The translations under genes and the position numbers were made by a program. Under the pieces are notes generated by a model that saw nothing but the letters and a program-made list of their open reading frames with translations, had not been told where the DNA came from and did not search any database. A stretch of DNA of 64,000 bases from contig NZ_QZDU01000001.1 of the NCBI RefSeq assembly GCF_009917525.1, positions 372,001-436,000 on the forward strand, in the 5' to 3' direction. The DNA is from Acutalibacter sp. 1XD8-36. GTDB taxonomy: Bacteria > Bacillota > Clostridia > Oscillospirales > Acutalibacteraceae. Positions 34,500 through 43,511 of this stretch are shown in pieces (position 1 is the first letter of the stretch; every line of letters begins with the position of its first letter).

Positions 34500-35597
34500 T
34501 TACAGCATCCTGCTCTGGGCCAGCAGGTCCAGCGCGGCTATACTAGCGGCCGCCTCCACAACCGGGGCCGCCCTGGGCACAACACAGGGGTCATGCCGCC
34601 CGGTAACGACCAGCTTCGCGTTAGTATGGGTGCTAAGGTCCACCGTATCCTGTTCCCGGCTTATAGAGGACGTAGGTTTGAATGCTGCCCGGAATATCAG
34701 GGGCATTCCATTAGTGATTCCGCCTAGTATTCCTCCGGCATTGTTGGTGCGGGTCCTGACGGAGCCGTCTTCAGACACATACATTGAATCGTTGTTCTCG
34801 CTGCCCCTTGAATCAGCCACAGAAAACCCGGCGCCAAACTCCACACCCTTAACTGCCGGTATACCAAAAGCAATAGAAGCAATGCGATTTTCCGCACCGT
34901 CAAAGATAGGGTCTCCGGCCCCAACAGGCATACCCAGTATAGCGCACTCCACTATGCCCCCCACACTGTCCTGGCTGAGCCTAGCCTTTTCAATCGATTG
35001 GCGCATACTCTCCCTGGCCTCCGGGTTGATGACTGGGAAATACTCACTGCTGAGCCTGTCCAACAGCTCCCTAGAGACCTCTGTTGGATGAAAGGGCTGG
35101 TCGTTTATTTTCGCCCCGGCTATTTTCAGCACATGGGCGCCCACAGTAATACCGCGCCTAGCCAATATCTGCCTTGCAACCGCCCCGGCAAACACCAGCG
35201 GAGCCGTAAGCCGCCCGGAAAAGTGCCCGCCCCCGCGTACGTCCTGGTGCCCGCCGTACTTGACCTCGGCTGTATAGTCCGCATGCCCGGGCCGTGGCAG
35301 AACCTTTAATTGGCTGTAATCCTTGGAGCGCTGGTTAGTATTCTCGATCATCGCGCACAAGGGCGCACCGGTAGTGACATCGTCCAGCAGGCCGCACAGC
35401 ACCTGGGGCTGGTCGCTCTCCTTACGAGTTGTGGCAGTCTTGTCCTGTCCCGGTGCACGGCGTGCCATCTGTGCCAGGATTTCGGGCAGCTCTATTTTCT
35501 CCCCTGCCGGCAGACCCTCAATGTTCACCCCAATTGCCTGGGTATGGCTCCCCCCGAATATTGATATCCTGATACTATTACCCCAACTGGAAGACAT
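34500..35597 (-). CDS. aroC: Chorismate synthase
   Basis: 365 residues. 'GGSHTQAIGVNIEGLPAGEKIE' at the N-terminus, 'RPGHADYTAEVKYG' near 105, 'GGHFSGRLTAPLVFAGAVARQIL' near 128, and the C-terminal 'VVTGRHDPCVVPRAAPVVEA'. Needs reduced FMN; turns EPSP into chorismate. The ATG at 35597 has GGAGG eight bases before it and lies 20 bases inside the aroA end, so the genes overlap. Confidence 0.96.
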   Translation of the reverse strand: MSSSWGNSIRISIFGGSHTQAIGVNIEGLPAGEKIELPEILAQMARRAPGQDKTATTRKESDQPQVLCGLLDDVTTGAPLCAMIENTNQRSKDYSQLKVLPRPGHADYTAEVKYGGHQDVRGGGHFSGRLTAPLVFAGAVARQILARRGITVGAHVLKIAGAKINDQPFHPTEVSRELLDRLSSEYFPVINPEARESMRQSIEKARLSQDSVGGIVECAILGMPVGAGDPIFDGAENRIASIAFGIPAVKGVEFGAGFSVADSRGSENNDSMYVSEDGSVRTRTNNAGGILGGITNGMPLIFRAAFKPTSSISREQDTVDLSTHTNAKLVVTGRHDPCVVPRAAPVVEAAASIAALDLLAQSRML

Positions 35598-36846
35598 TTG
35601 CTATACCTCCTAATCTACGGTACTCGTCAAAAAAAGTTGGATAGGTCTTATTTATGCTGTACGCGTCCGTAACCTCCACCGGCGACTCGCTTCTAAGACC
35701 AGCCCCTGCCAGCGCCATAACTACCCTGTGGTCATTACAGCCCTGAGCAAGCCCGCCGCTTAGTCTCTCTACCCCATTTATTATGAGGGTATCCCCATCC
35801 TCAGAGGCTCTGCCGCCAAGGGCATTTATGGCCTGCTTCATGGCCTCCAGCCTGTCGCTCTCCTTTAGGCGCAGACGCCCTGCGTTCTCAAAGCGGGTTT
35901 CTCCGCGACTCAGCGCCGCGCATATTGCCGCCGCCGGGACCATATCTGTGATATTCGATACATCCAGCCTCTGACCTCTCAAACCGCCGAACGGCTCTCC
36001 GGCGTGTAGATTCTGCGCCACCAGCTCGTCACCTTCCCAGCGGATGTCAAGTCCAAAGCCGCCAAATACCTTGATACATGCCCGGTCGCCCTGCAAAGAG
36101 TCCGGCCTAAGGCCGCCCATACGCACCTTGGCCCCTATAGGTGAAAGCGCGGCTATATTAAGGAAGAACGCCGCCTGAGACCAGTCGCCATCCACCTGAT
36201 AGGCCGGGCTCTCGTAGCTCTGCCCTCCGGGTATCTGCCAGCCTCCTTCAATGGCCCGCACAGTAACGCCAAAGTTGCGGAGCACGTCCATCGTCATGTC
36301 TACATATCCTATAGACTCCAAAGGAGAGGTCAGTATAATCTCGCTGTCCCCCTCTAAAAGTGGCATAGCCATAAGCAGTCCGGTCACAAACTGGGAGCTG
36401 ATGTTTCCCGGCAGAGTAAACCTGCCTGAAGTTAAGCGCCCCTCTATAATAAGCGGCAGGCCCTGGCCCTCCGATTCATTTTTAAAGCTCACGCCGTGGG
36501 CGGGCAAGAGGTCCGCATACACGCCAAGTGGCCTCTGCGGCAGACGCCCCCTTCCAGTAAACCGCCATCTGCCGCCCAACGCGGCGGCAATAGGGATAAT
36601 AAACCGCAGCAATGAGCCGGACTCGCCGCAGTCCACCTCTCCCCCATTATCAGCACAGAGTATCTCGGCAGCTCTCATTGTAAACGTGATATCATCGCTG
36701 TCAAACAGGTTGGTTATCTCACACCACCTGCCGCTTGTACGCATTGCCAGCGCCCCACAGAGCAGCGCGCGTATAGCGGCGGATTTGCTGGGCGGCACGG
36801 TAAGGCTCCCGCCGGAAAAGGCAGAGCCGTAGCTTACATGGTCCAT
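35578..36846 (-). CDS. aroA: EPSP synthase (3-phosphoshikimate 1-carboxyvinyltransferase)
   Basis: 422 residues of the EPSP synthase fold, two similar domains. 'VPPSKSAAIRALLCGALA' near 16 binds shikimate-3-phosphate; 'GESGSLLRFIIPIAAALG' near 75; 'VDGDWSQAAFFL' near 217; 'RLKESDRLEAMKQAINALGG' near 330 binds PEP. Catalyses the sixth step of the shikimate pathway. First gene of the aroA-aroC-pheA-GNAT operon. Overlaps aroC by 20 bases. Confidence 0.96.
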   Translation of the reverse strand: MDHVSYGSAFSGGSLTVPPSKSAAIRALLCGALAMRTSGRWCEITNLFDSDDITFTMRAAEILCADNGGEVDCGESGSLLRFIIPIAAALGGRWRFTGRGRLPQRPLGVYADLLPAHGVSFKNESEGQGLPLIIEGRLTSGRFTLPGNISSQFVTGLLMAMPLLEGDSEIILTSPLESIGYVDMTMDVLRNFGVTVRAIEGGWQIPGGQSYESPAYQVDGDWSQAAFFLNIAALSPIGAKVRMGGLRPDSLQGDRACIKVFGGFGLDIRWEGDELVAQNLHAGEPFGGLRGQRLDVSNITDMVPAAAICAALSRGETRFENAGRLRLKESDRLEAMKQAINALGGRASEDGDTLIINGVERLSGGLAQGCNDHRVVMALAGAGLRSESPVEVTDAYSINKTYPTFFDEYRRLGGIANVFQLG

Positions 36847-36881
36847 ATATATTCTCCTTCATAACGCCGGTTATCCGTCTT

Positions 36882-36910
36882 ATTATACCAGCTTTTTATG
36901 TTTCTTGCAA
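36882..36910 (-). promoter_or_regulatory. Sigma-A promoter for aroA operon
   Basis: Minus-strand TTGCAA (36905-36910), 17 bases, TATAAT (36882-36887), 36 bases before the aroA start. Confidence 0.8.
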
Positions 36911-36941
36911 GAAAAAACAACACTCAAAGTCTTTATAGTCA

Positions 36942-36970
36942 TTGCAAACCTATACCGGTTATGGTATGAT
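36942..36970 (+). promoter_or_regulatory. Sigma-A promoter for PD40 protein gene
   Basis: TTGCAA (36942-36947), 17 bases, TATGAT (36965-36970), divergent from the aroA promoter. Confidence 0.7.
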
Positions 36971-37007
36971 GTGTACAATTCACTTACCCCTGGAGAGGAG
37001 GATATCT

Positions 37008-37904
37008 GTGCCCAAAATCTCAGAGCCTGACCGTAGGAATCCCTGGTATAGGGATGACGACCAATCAATACTTGAGGTTTTTGACGTAAGTGCCGGAACC
37101 CGGACGGTACTAAAGGAATTTGACTACCTTATTGAGGCCCCTAACTGGTCCCCGGACGGAAAGTTCCTGACTTATAACAGCAGCGGCCGTATCTACCGCT
37201 TTGACCTTGATACCCGCGAGAGCCATGAGGTATTCACTGATTTCGTTACCCGCTGCAACAACGACCACGTTCTGTCCCCGGACAGCTGCAGTATTGCTGT
37301 CAGCCACGGTACCAAGGAGGACGGTCAGTCCAGGGTTTACACCGTCCCGCTGGCCGGCGGCGTTCCCAGGCTTATAACCCCTCTTGCCCCCAGCTACTTG
37401 CACGGCTGGTCCCCGGACGGCAAGACCCTTGCCTACTGCGCGGAGCGTGGCGGCGAGTTTGATGTCTACACCATCCCTGTTAATGGCGGCGAGGAAACCC
37501 GGCTCACCGATGCACCAGGCCTTAACGACGGCCCGGAGTATGACAGCGCCGGGGAATATATCTGGTTTAACTCCGTGCGTTCAGGGCTCATGCAGGCCTT
37601 CCGTATGAGGGCCGACGGCTCTGAGCAGACTCAGATGACCTTTGACGAGGAGTGGAACACCTGGTTCCCCCATATCTCCCCGGACCGGAAGCTGGTTGTA
37701 ATGCTGTCCTACCATAAGGGCGATTTGGAGCCTTGGGAGCATCTGCCCCATAAGAACGTGGCGCTTCGTCTGATGGATGCCGGCGGCGGCACTGTGCGCA
37801 CCATCGCCGAACTGTTCGGCGGGCAGGGTACAATCAATGTAAACTCCTGGGCCCCTGACAGCAATAGGTTTGCCTTTGTGAGCTACCGTATACGCGAATA
37901 CTAA
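37008..37904 (+). CDS. TolB-like PD40 beta-propeller protein
   Basis: 298 residues without a signal peptide. Repeats of the WD40-like PD40 type: 'PNWSPDGKFLTYNS', 'LSPDSCSIAVS', 'WSPDGKTLAYCA', 'EYDSAGEYIWFNS', 'ISPDRKLVVMLSY', 'WAPDSNRFAFVSY', six blades. Related to TolB and to the propeller of prolyl oligopeptidases but with no peptidase domain. The start is GTG at 37008 with AGGAGG six bases before; upstream codons overlap the promoter. It precedes a GH2 glycosidase by 41 bases and may act on the same glycan; role otherwise unknown. Confidence 0.8.
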   Translation: MPKISEPDRRNPWYRDDDQSILEVFDVSAGTRTVLKEFDYLIEAPNWSPDGKFLTYNSSGRIYRFDLDTRESHEVFTDFVTRCNNDHVLSPDSCSIAVSHGTKEDGQSRVYTVPLAGGVPRLITPLAPSYLHGWSPDGKTLAYCAERGGEFDVYTIPVNGGEETRLTDAPGLNDGPEYDSAGEYIWFNSVRSGLMQAFRMRADGSEQTQMTFDEEWNTWFPHISPDRKLVVMLSYHKGDLEPWEHLPHKNVALRLMDAGGGTVRTIAELFGGQGTINVNSWAPDSNRFAFVSYRIREY

Positions 37905-37945
37905 AACATATTATATTATTTACAGCATTTGAAAGGAGCACAACT

Positions 37946-39694
37946 ATGTCTATACCTCGTCCTGAATACCCCCGCCCGCAGATGGCTCGCGGAGAAAGCA
38001 GCTGGTTAAACCTGAACGGAAGCTGGGAGTTTGAGTTCGACTTTGGAAACAGCGGCAAGGAGGGCTGCATGTGGGAGACCCCATTCTCCAGAACCATCAA
38101 TGTCCCCTTCTGCCCTGAGAGCAAGCTGTCCGGCATCGGTCACACGGATTTTATGCCTGCCGTCTGGTACCGCCGTACTGTTAATCTGACGGAAGAACAA
38201 ACCGATAATGTTGTCATGCTGCGCTTTGGCGCTGTCGACTACCTCTGCACCGTCTGGGTAAACGGCAGGGAAACCGGGAGCCATAAGGGTGGTTACGTGT
38301 CCTTTGCATTTGATATAACCGAGCATGTACAGCCCGGCGAGAATACTATAGTCGTCTGTGCCCAGGACGATGTGCGTTCAGGCAGGCAGCCAAAGGGCAA
38401 GCAGGCAGACAGGCTCTACTCCTCCGCCTGCGACTACACCCGCACCACAGGTATCTGGCAGACTGTCTGGCTGGAGTTCCTGCCCAAGACACATATCGTC
38501 TCCTATAAAGTCTACCCCCAGCCCGCAAACAGTTCCGTCATGGTGCAGGCTTCCATTAAAGGCTGCACAGATGGCTGTACCTTCAAGGCCGCTGCTTCCT
38601 TTGAGGGTAAGCCTATGGGCTCCTGTGCACGCACCGGCGCCAGTGAACTGGCCTTTGAAATAATGCTCACCGAAGCCCATCTCTGGGCCCCGGAGTCACC
38701 GAACCTCTATGATTTGGAGCTGGTTATAGAGCAGGGCGGCGCTGTACTCGACAGGGTAGACTGTTACTTCGGCCTCCGTGATATCCGCTGGGACGGCAGG
38801 GCTATTGAGATAAACGGCAAGCCGATATTCCAGCGGCTGATACTGGACCAGGGCTTCTATCCCGATGGTATATATACCGCTCCCAGCGAAGAGGCGCTTA
38901 TTAATGACATCAAGCTGAGCATGGATTTAGGCTTTAACGGCGCCAGACTGCATCAAAAGGTATTTGAGGAGCGCTACCTGTACTGGGCCGACAAGCTTGG
39001 ATATCTGGTATGGGGGGAGATGGCAAGCTGGGGCTTGGATATCACCACCGCCGCCGGACTTGAGAACTTCCTGCCAGAGTGGCTGGAGGAGGTTGCCCGG
39101 GACTTCAACCATCCTGCTTTAGTGGGCTGGTGCCCGTTTAACGAGACCTGGGACGACCCAAAGACTGGCGCAAGACAGGATAACGAGGTGCTGAGAGCCA
39201 CCTATCTTGCCACAAAAGCCCTTGACCCCACGCGCCCAGTGATAGACACCAGCGGAAACTTCCATGTGATAACTGATATCTATGATATACATGACTACGA
39301 CCAGGACCCCGATTCTTTCAGGGCAAAGCTTGCTCCTATGGCTGATGGCGGCGAGGCCTTTGAGACCTTCCCCCAGCGCCAGAAATACGAGGGCCAGCCC
39401 TATTTCGTCAGCGAGTACGGTGGAACCTGGTGGAACCCAAATCCTGAGGATGAGAACAACTGGGGCTATGGAAACAGGCCCGACAGTGAGGATGAAGTGC
39501 TAAGGCGCTTTGCGGGCCTCGCCGCCGCAATGCTGGAGAATCCCGCCGTCTGCGCCCTGTGCTACACCCAGCTCACCGATGTGGAGCAGGAGCAGAACGG
39601 CCTCTATTCCTACGACAGGAGCCGCAAATTCTCCGACCACATCTATGAGGGCATGAAGGCGGCAATGTCTGCACAGGCGGCGATAGAAAAGTGA
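37946..39694 (+). CDS. Glycoside hydrolase family 2 (beta-galactosidase/glucuronidase-like)
   Basis: 582 residues with the GH2 order: N-terminal sugar-binding domain (about 15-165), immunoglobulin-like domain (about 170-270) and a TIM barrel (about 280-575). Catalytic acid/base Glu in 'WCPFNETWDD' (near 408) and nucleophile Glu in 'FVSEYGGTWW' (near 491). Short relative to LacZ; no signal peptide, so it works in the cytoplasm on an imported oligosaccharide. Specificity is not fixed by sequence. GAAAGGAG upstream. Four-base overlap with the response regulator gene. Confidence 0.92.
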   Translation: MSIPRPEYPRPQMARGESSWLNLNGSWEFEFDFGNSGKEGCMWETPFSRTINVPFCPESKLSGIGHTDFMPAVWYRRTVNLTEEQTDNVVMLRFGAVDYLCTVWVNGRETGSHKGGYVSFAFDITEHVQPGENTIVVCAQDDVRSGRQPKGKQADRLYSSACDYTRTTGIWQTVWLEFLPKTHIVSYKVYPQPANSSVMVQASIKGCTDGCTFKAAASFEGKPMGSCARTGASELAFEIMLTEAHLWAPESPNLYDLELVIEQGGAVLDRVDCYFGLRDIRWDGRAIEINGKPIFQRLILDQGFYPDGIYTAPSEEALINDIKLSMDLGFNGARLHQKVFEERYLYWADKLGYLVWGEMASWGLDITTAAGLENFLPEWLEEVARDFNHPALVGWCPFNETWDDPKTGARQDNEVLRATYLATKALDPTRPVIDTSGNFHVITDIYDIHDYDQDPDSFRAKLAPMADGGEAFETFPQRQKYEGQPYFVSEYGGTWWNPNPEDENNWGYGNRPDSEDEVLRRFAGLAAAMLENPAVCALCYTQLTDVEQEQNGLYSYDRSRKFSDHIYEGMKAAMSAQAAIEK

Positions 39695-40458
39695 ATGACA
39701 ATAAGCCAGAGAACGCCCCTCTTTCCCTAAAAATACTGTTCTGTGATGACGACCCTGCCGTGCCTGCCCAGCTTGAAATGAGCCTCCGGGAATATTTTAA
39801 CGTGAAAGAGCTTCCTCAGCCTGAGTATGCCTCATATACTTCCCCGAAGGCCATGCTCGAAGAACTCTGCCGTCCCGGCGTGCCCCACCCTGATATTGCT
39901 TTTTTGGATGTGGAAATGCCGGAAATAAGCGGTATAGACGCCGGGGCAAGGTTACAGGCCCAATACCCATATATTAAAATATTTATCCTTACCTCCCACG
40001 CCGACTATCTTGACGACGCCATGCGGTTTCATGTGTTTCGCTATCTTTCAAAGCCGCTGGAGAAAGCCCGGCTGTTCCGCAACATGGACGACGCGCTGTA
40101 CCAGCTCAGCGTGGATACCAGGCCGGTGCTTATTGAGACCTCCAGTAAATCCGTTACGCGCAGCGCCCAGGAGATAATCATGGCGGAGGCCCAGAGGCGG
40201 CGGGTGGTAATACACGCTCTGGACGGAAGCTATGAGTCTACACAGGGCATGAGGTACTGGGAGTCCCTGCTTGATATAGGCAGTTTCTACCGCCCCCACC
40301 GCAGCTATATAATCAACATGAAATATGTGCGCTCCTTTTCCTCCACCCTTATCACCCTGGAGGCCCCCGGCGGCATCCAGTACCCGGCATACCTGGCACG
40401 GCGGCGCTGTCAGGAGTTCAAGAACGCCTATATGCTGTATGTGGAGGCGACAAGATGA
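39691..40458 (+). CDS. LytTR-type response regulator
   Basis: 255 residues: receiver domain (about 10-125, acidic pair 'CDDDP', phospho-acceptor Asp in 'AFLDVEMPEISG' near 72, Lys in 'YLSKPLE') and a LytTR DNA-binding domain (about 150-250, 'FYRPHRSYIINMKYVR'). AgrA/VirR-like; such regulators bind direct repeats. Begins four bases inside the GH2 gene and overlaps the kinase gene by four bases, so a single operon. Confidence 0.93.
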   Translation: MNDNKPENAPLSLKILFCDDDPAVPAQLEMSLREYFNVKELPQPEYASYTSPKAMLEELCRPGVPHPDIAFLDVEMPEISGIDAGARLQAQYPYIKIFILTSHADYLDDAMRFHVFRYLSKPLEKARLFRNMDDALYQLSVDTRPVLIETSSKSVTRSAQEIIMAEAQRRRVVIHALDGSYESTQGMRYWESLLDIGSFYRPHRSYIINMKYVRSFSSTLITLEAPGGIQYPAYLARRRCQEFKNAYMLYVEATR

Positions 40459-41429
40459 TAAAAGAGGCATTCGCCCTGCTTTTGGGATTCACTCTGCTGT
40501 CCTTCAGCGGTAAGCTCATATATAAGGGCTTCTGCAAAATAACCCGGCGTTTTTCCGGTGAGAGCTCCCATTTCTCCAGCTACGACCCTGCCGCTTTAAT
40601 GCTGACTGGATTTTCTCTGGCAACACTGTTTATACTGCTGATGGTGAGCTATACGGCGTTCTTTATCGCGCTGCCTCTTACAATAGGCTCATTGGCCTTG
40701 GCTGGCGTGATGATACTGATGTTCGACAACCTGCTAATATACATCGGCTACCGAATAACCCAGCGTATGAACCGGCAGGACCTGTCACGCCAGCTAATGC
40801 TCCAGAAGCAGCAGACGGAAATCAGCTACTATAAGGCCATGGAGGAGCAGTATGACCGCCAGCGTGTGCTGATACACGATATACGCAAGCACTTGGGGGC
40901 AATACGCGGCCTGGCCCAGGCCGGCGGGGATACGGCTGTGGTGCAGTATGTGGCGGAGCTTGAGCGCTCCCCCGCCCTCCAGAAGCGGGTGCGCATTTGC
41001 GGCAACCGGCTGCTTGATGTAATACTTGCCCGGTACAGTGAGGTGTGCGACGAGAAGGGTATCCGATTCTCCGCTGATGTTCGGGACCAGTCCGTGGACT
41101 TTTTGAGCCAGAGCGATATGACCTCCCTGTTCGGAAACCTTATGGAGAACGCAGTAGAGGCGGCTAATGGAGCCGAGAGTCCATATATCGAGCTTCTCTG
41201 CGACCTTCGGGCCGGGGGCGCCTTGATGGTGTCCCTGGTGAACTCCTGTGCCTCGCCCCCTAAAAGCGACGGTATGGGCGGCTTCGCCAGCACCAAGCAG
41301 GATATCGTACACCATGGGCTTGGTATCAAAAGTATAGCCGGAGTCGTGAAAAAGTACGACGGCACCCTGCGCCAATATTATGATGACGGCACAGAGCTTT
41401 TCCATACAGTCATACTCATTAAGCACTAG
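40455..41429 (+). CDS. GHKL-type sensor histidine kinase (AgrC-like)
   Basis: 324 residues. Two to three hydrophobic segments in the first 100 residues, then a dimerisation helix with 'LIHDIRKHLGAIRGLAQ' (phospho-His near 139) and the GHKL ATPase with N-box 'NLMENAVEAANG' near 234 and G-box 'HHGLGIKSIAGV' near 290. It lacks the full six-helix sensor of AgrC, so the input is uncertain. Pairs with the LytTR regulator upstream. Confidence 0.9.
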   Translation: MIKEAFALLLGFTLLSFSGKLIYKGFCKITRRFSGESSHFSSYDPAALMLTGFSLATLFILLMVSYTAFFIALPLTIGSLALAGVMILMFDNLLIYIGYRITQRMNRQDLSRQLMLQKQQTEISYYKAMEEQYDRQRVLIHDIRKHLGAIRGLAQAGGDTAVVQYVAELERSPALQKRVRICGNRLLDVILARYSEVCDEKGIRFSADVRDQSVDFLSQSDMTSLFGNLMENAVEAANGAESPYIELLCDLRAGGALMVSLVNSCASPPKSDGMGGFASTKQDIVHHGLGIKSIAGVVKKYDGTLRQYYDDGTELFHTVILIKH

Positions 41430-41436
41430 CAAAACC

Positions 41437-41472
41437 ATGCGGCAGACCTGAAAACCGGGCCTGCCGCTTTCT
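41437..41472 (+). terminator. Terminator after sensor kinase gene
   Basis: GCGGCAG (41439-41445) pairs with CTGCCGC (41461-41467), a 15-base loop with internal CC/GG pairs, followed by TTTCT. Confidence 0.65.
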
Positions 41473-41518
41473 ATGCCTACCAAAACTGCACGATTTTCGA
41501 CCGTTCATGTAAAAGGGG

Positions 41519-41546
41519 TTGAAATAATTTCTCTACCTGTTATACT
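41519..41546 (+). promoter_or_regulatory. Sigma-A promoter for glycosyltransferase-ABC operon
   Basis: TTGAAA (41519-41524), 16-base spacer, TATACT (41541-41546), 21 bases before the start codon. About 11 bases upstream of the -35 is ACCGTTCAT (41500-41508), which fits a single LytTR half-site pattern. Confidence 0.65.
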
Positions 41547-41567
41547 CATCGTAAAGGAGTGATATTT

Positions 41568-43511
41568 ATGAAACCTCTCGTCTCAGTTCTTATCCCCTCT
41601 TACCAGGTGGAAAATTTTATCTCCCGGTGCCTGGATTCAGTGCTCGCACAGACCTACGACAGCCTTGAGATATGTATAGCCGACGACGGCTCTACCGACG
41701 GCACTTTAGACGTTGTGCGTACATATGTATGCGAGCGTTCTGTGCCAATTACGGTGGAGGCCCTGTCCCATAAAGGCGTGTCATATGCCCGCCAGCGGCT
41801 GGTGGAGATGTCCCGCGGCGAATACCTTTTCTTTCTTGATTCCGACGACTACATAGACCCGCGCACTATTGAGGTGCTCATGGGGATAGCTGCCGCCCAT
41901 AATGCCGACGTGGTCCAATGCGCTATGGAGCGCACCGACATGAACTGTTCTCCCCCTATAGACTGTGGCTCCCCGAACCCGCATATCTACAACAGCCGGA
42001 TGCAGGGCATGACCGCATATCTAAGCGCCTCGACTCCCATGCGCTGTATGTTAGCCGCCAAGCTATACCGAAGAGAGGTGCTATTGGGCATACAGTTTCC
42101 GGTAGGAAAGATACATGAGGACGAGGCCACCATCCATAAAATACTGGACCGTGCCCAGGTGACCGCCTGCACTGCCCTTCCCCTCTACCACTACTTCTCA
42201 AACCCCGGCAGTATTATGAAGGGCCGCTTCAGCTATAAGCGGTATGACGCGCTGGATGTATTTCGTGGCAAGGTGGAATATTGCTGGCAGGCCGGATACT
42301 ATTCCTTTGCCAAGCTCTGGAGCCTATACTACTGTGTTACCTGCGTCAAGCTCTATCAGGCGACATTAGAGGAGTTCGGCCCGGACGACTCCCACCTGCC
42401 CTGGCTCAAAGAAAGGTTTCATGCAGCGGCTGAGTATTATATCTCCACCGGCCTTGCAGACGATGACTTTACATCTGCATTACGCCGTCAGGCCAAGGAT
42501 TTATCCGTCTGGTCCATGCCCAAGTTTTTTGACACTGCCGCCACCTTTTTCCGGATATCGGAGACCTCCGGCGAAGTGCGCAGGCTCTTATCCCAGTGGC
42601 CCCAAATACCCCATAAGGAGGACGAATTGATGAAAAAGCTGACAATAATTATTCCTGTGTACAATAACCCCCAGGAGCTACGCATGACTATCGACTCTGT
42701 GCTGGGTTCGGACTTTCCTCTGGATGACATAGAGATAATCATCGCAGACGACGGCTCCTCTGTGGACATGAAGGCCGTTGCAGACGAATACACAGTCCGT
42801 ATAGACATCCGCCACTTCTGGCAGGAGGACAAAGGCTTTAGGCCCGGTCAGGCCAGGAACATGGGCATACGCGCTGCAAAAGGCGAGGTCTGTGTTTTCC
42901 TTGACTGTGGGGTTATAGTCACCAGAGGCTGCCTTTCTGAGCACTGGCGTCTCTATCAGCAGAATGGTCCAAAGGTAGTAACTATCGGCTATATCTACGG
43001 CAACGACCTGACCTCGGACTTGCAGGAAATGCGGGACATAATCGACAATAACACTCCCGACGAAGCAGCAGATATCATGCATGAAAAAGGTATGCTGGAC
43101 GGGCGTGAGCGTGACTATGTGGTAGGCAGCGAGCTCTACCGCTGGCAGGCCCCCTGGATAGTGCTCTGGAGCCTGCACTTCTCGGTGCCCACGGAGTTCA
43201 TGCGTGAGAATAACGTGTGGTTTGACGACTTCTTCTGCACCTGGGGCTGCGAGGACAACGATTTCGGCATACAGCTCTCTCAGCACGGCACAAAGTATGT
43301 GCTGGGACGTGACGCCCGTGCTATACACTATCCTGCAGAGAAGCGCAGCTATGACCGCCTGCACACCGAGCCGGACTTCAGGGCGGGCTGGATGAAAAAC
43401 CGGGAGTATCTTAAAGAGAAGTGGGCAGGTAACGAGCTGGTACAGCTTTGGATAAACAAGGGCGGCATGGCGATAAAGGCCCTTCCCCTGCTGCCTGAGG
43501 AGGAAGCTTGA
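41568..43511 (+). CDS. Double family 2 glycosyltransferase (two GT2 domains fused)
   Basis: 647 residues made of two GT2 domains. The first (about 1-230) starts 'VSVLIPSYQVENFISRCLDSVLAQTY' with 'IADDGSTDGT' and the DXD-like 'FFLDSDDYID'; the region 230-350 is helical. The second (about 355-600) starts 'LTIIIPVYNNPQELRMTIDSVL' with 'IADDGSSVDM' and a Glyco_transf_7C-like 'WGCEDNDFGIQL' near 565. An ATG at 42630 in the same frame opens the second domain and is preceded by AAGGAGG with eight bases between, so a separate second protein may also be made. Both transfer nucleotide sugars; acceptors unknown. One-base overlap with the ABC gene. Confidence 0.9.
   Translation: MKPLVSVLIPSYQVENFISRCLDSVLAQTYDSLEICIADDGSTDGTLDVVRTYVCERSVPITVEALSHKGVSYARQRLVEMSRGEYLFFLDSDDYIDPRTIEVLMGIAAAHNADVVQCAMERTDMNCSPPIDCGSPNPHIYNSRMQGMTAYLSASTPMRCMLAAKLYRREVLLGIQFPVGKIHEDEATIHKILDRAQVTACTALPLYHYFSNPGSIMKGRFSYKRYDALDVFRGKVEYCWQAGYYSFAKLWSLYYCVTCVKLYQATLEEFGPDDSHLPWLKERFHAAAEYYISTGLADDDFTSALRRQAKDLSVWSMPKFFDTAATFFRISETSGEVRRLLSQWPQIPHKEDELMKKLTIIIPVYNNPQELRMTIDSVLGSDFPLDDIEIIIADDGSSVDMKAVADEYTVRIDIRHFWQEDKGFRPGQARNMGIRAAKGEVCVFLDCGVIVTRGCLSEHWRLYQQNGPKVVTIGYIYGNDLTSDLQEMRDIIDNNTPDEAADIMHEKGMLDGRERDYVVGSELYRWQAPWIVLWSLHFSVPTEFMRENNVWFDDFFCTWGCEDNDFGIQLSQHGTKYVLGRDARAIHYPAEKRSYDRLHTEPDFRAGWMKNREYLKEKWAGNELVQLWINKGGMAIKALPLLPEEEA

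Noticed and set aside
41500-41508. LytTR binding site upstream of the glycosyltransferase operon
   Set aside because: One half-site matches, but the expected second copy about 21 bases away is missing in both directions, so not listed as a feature.
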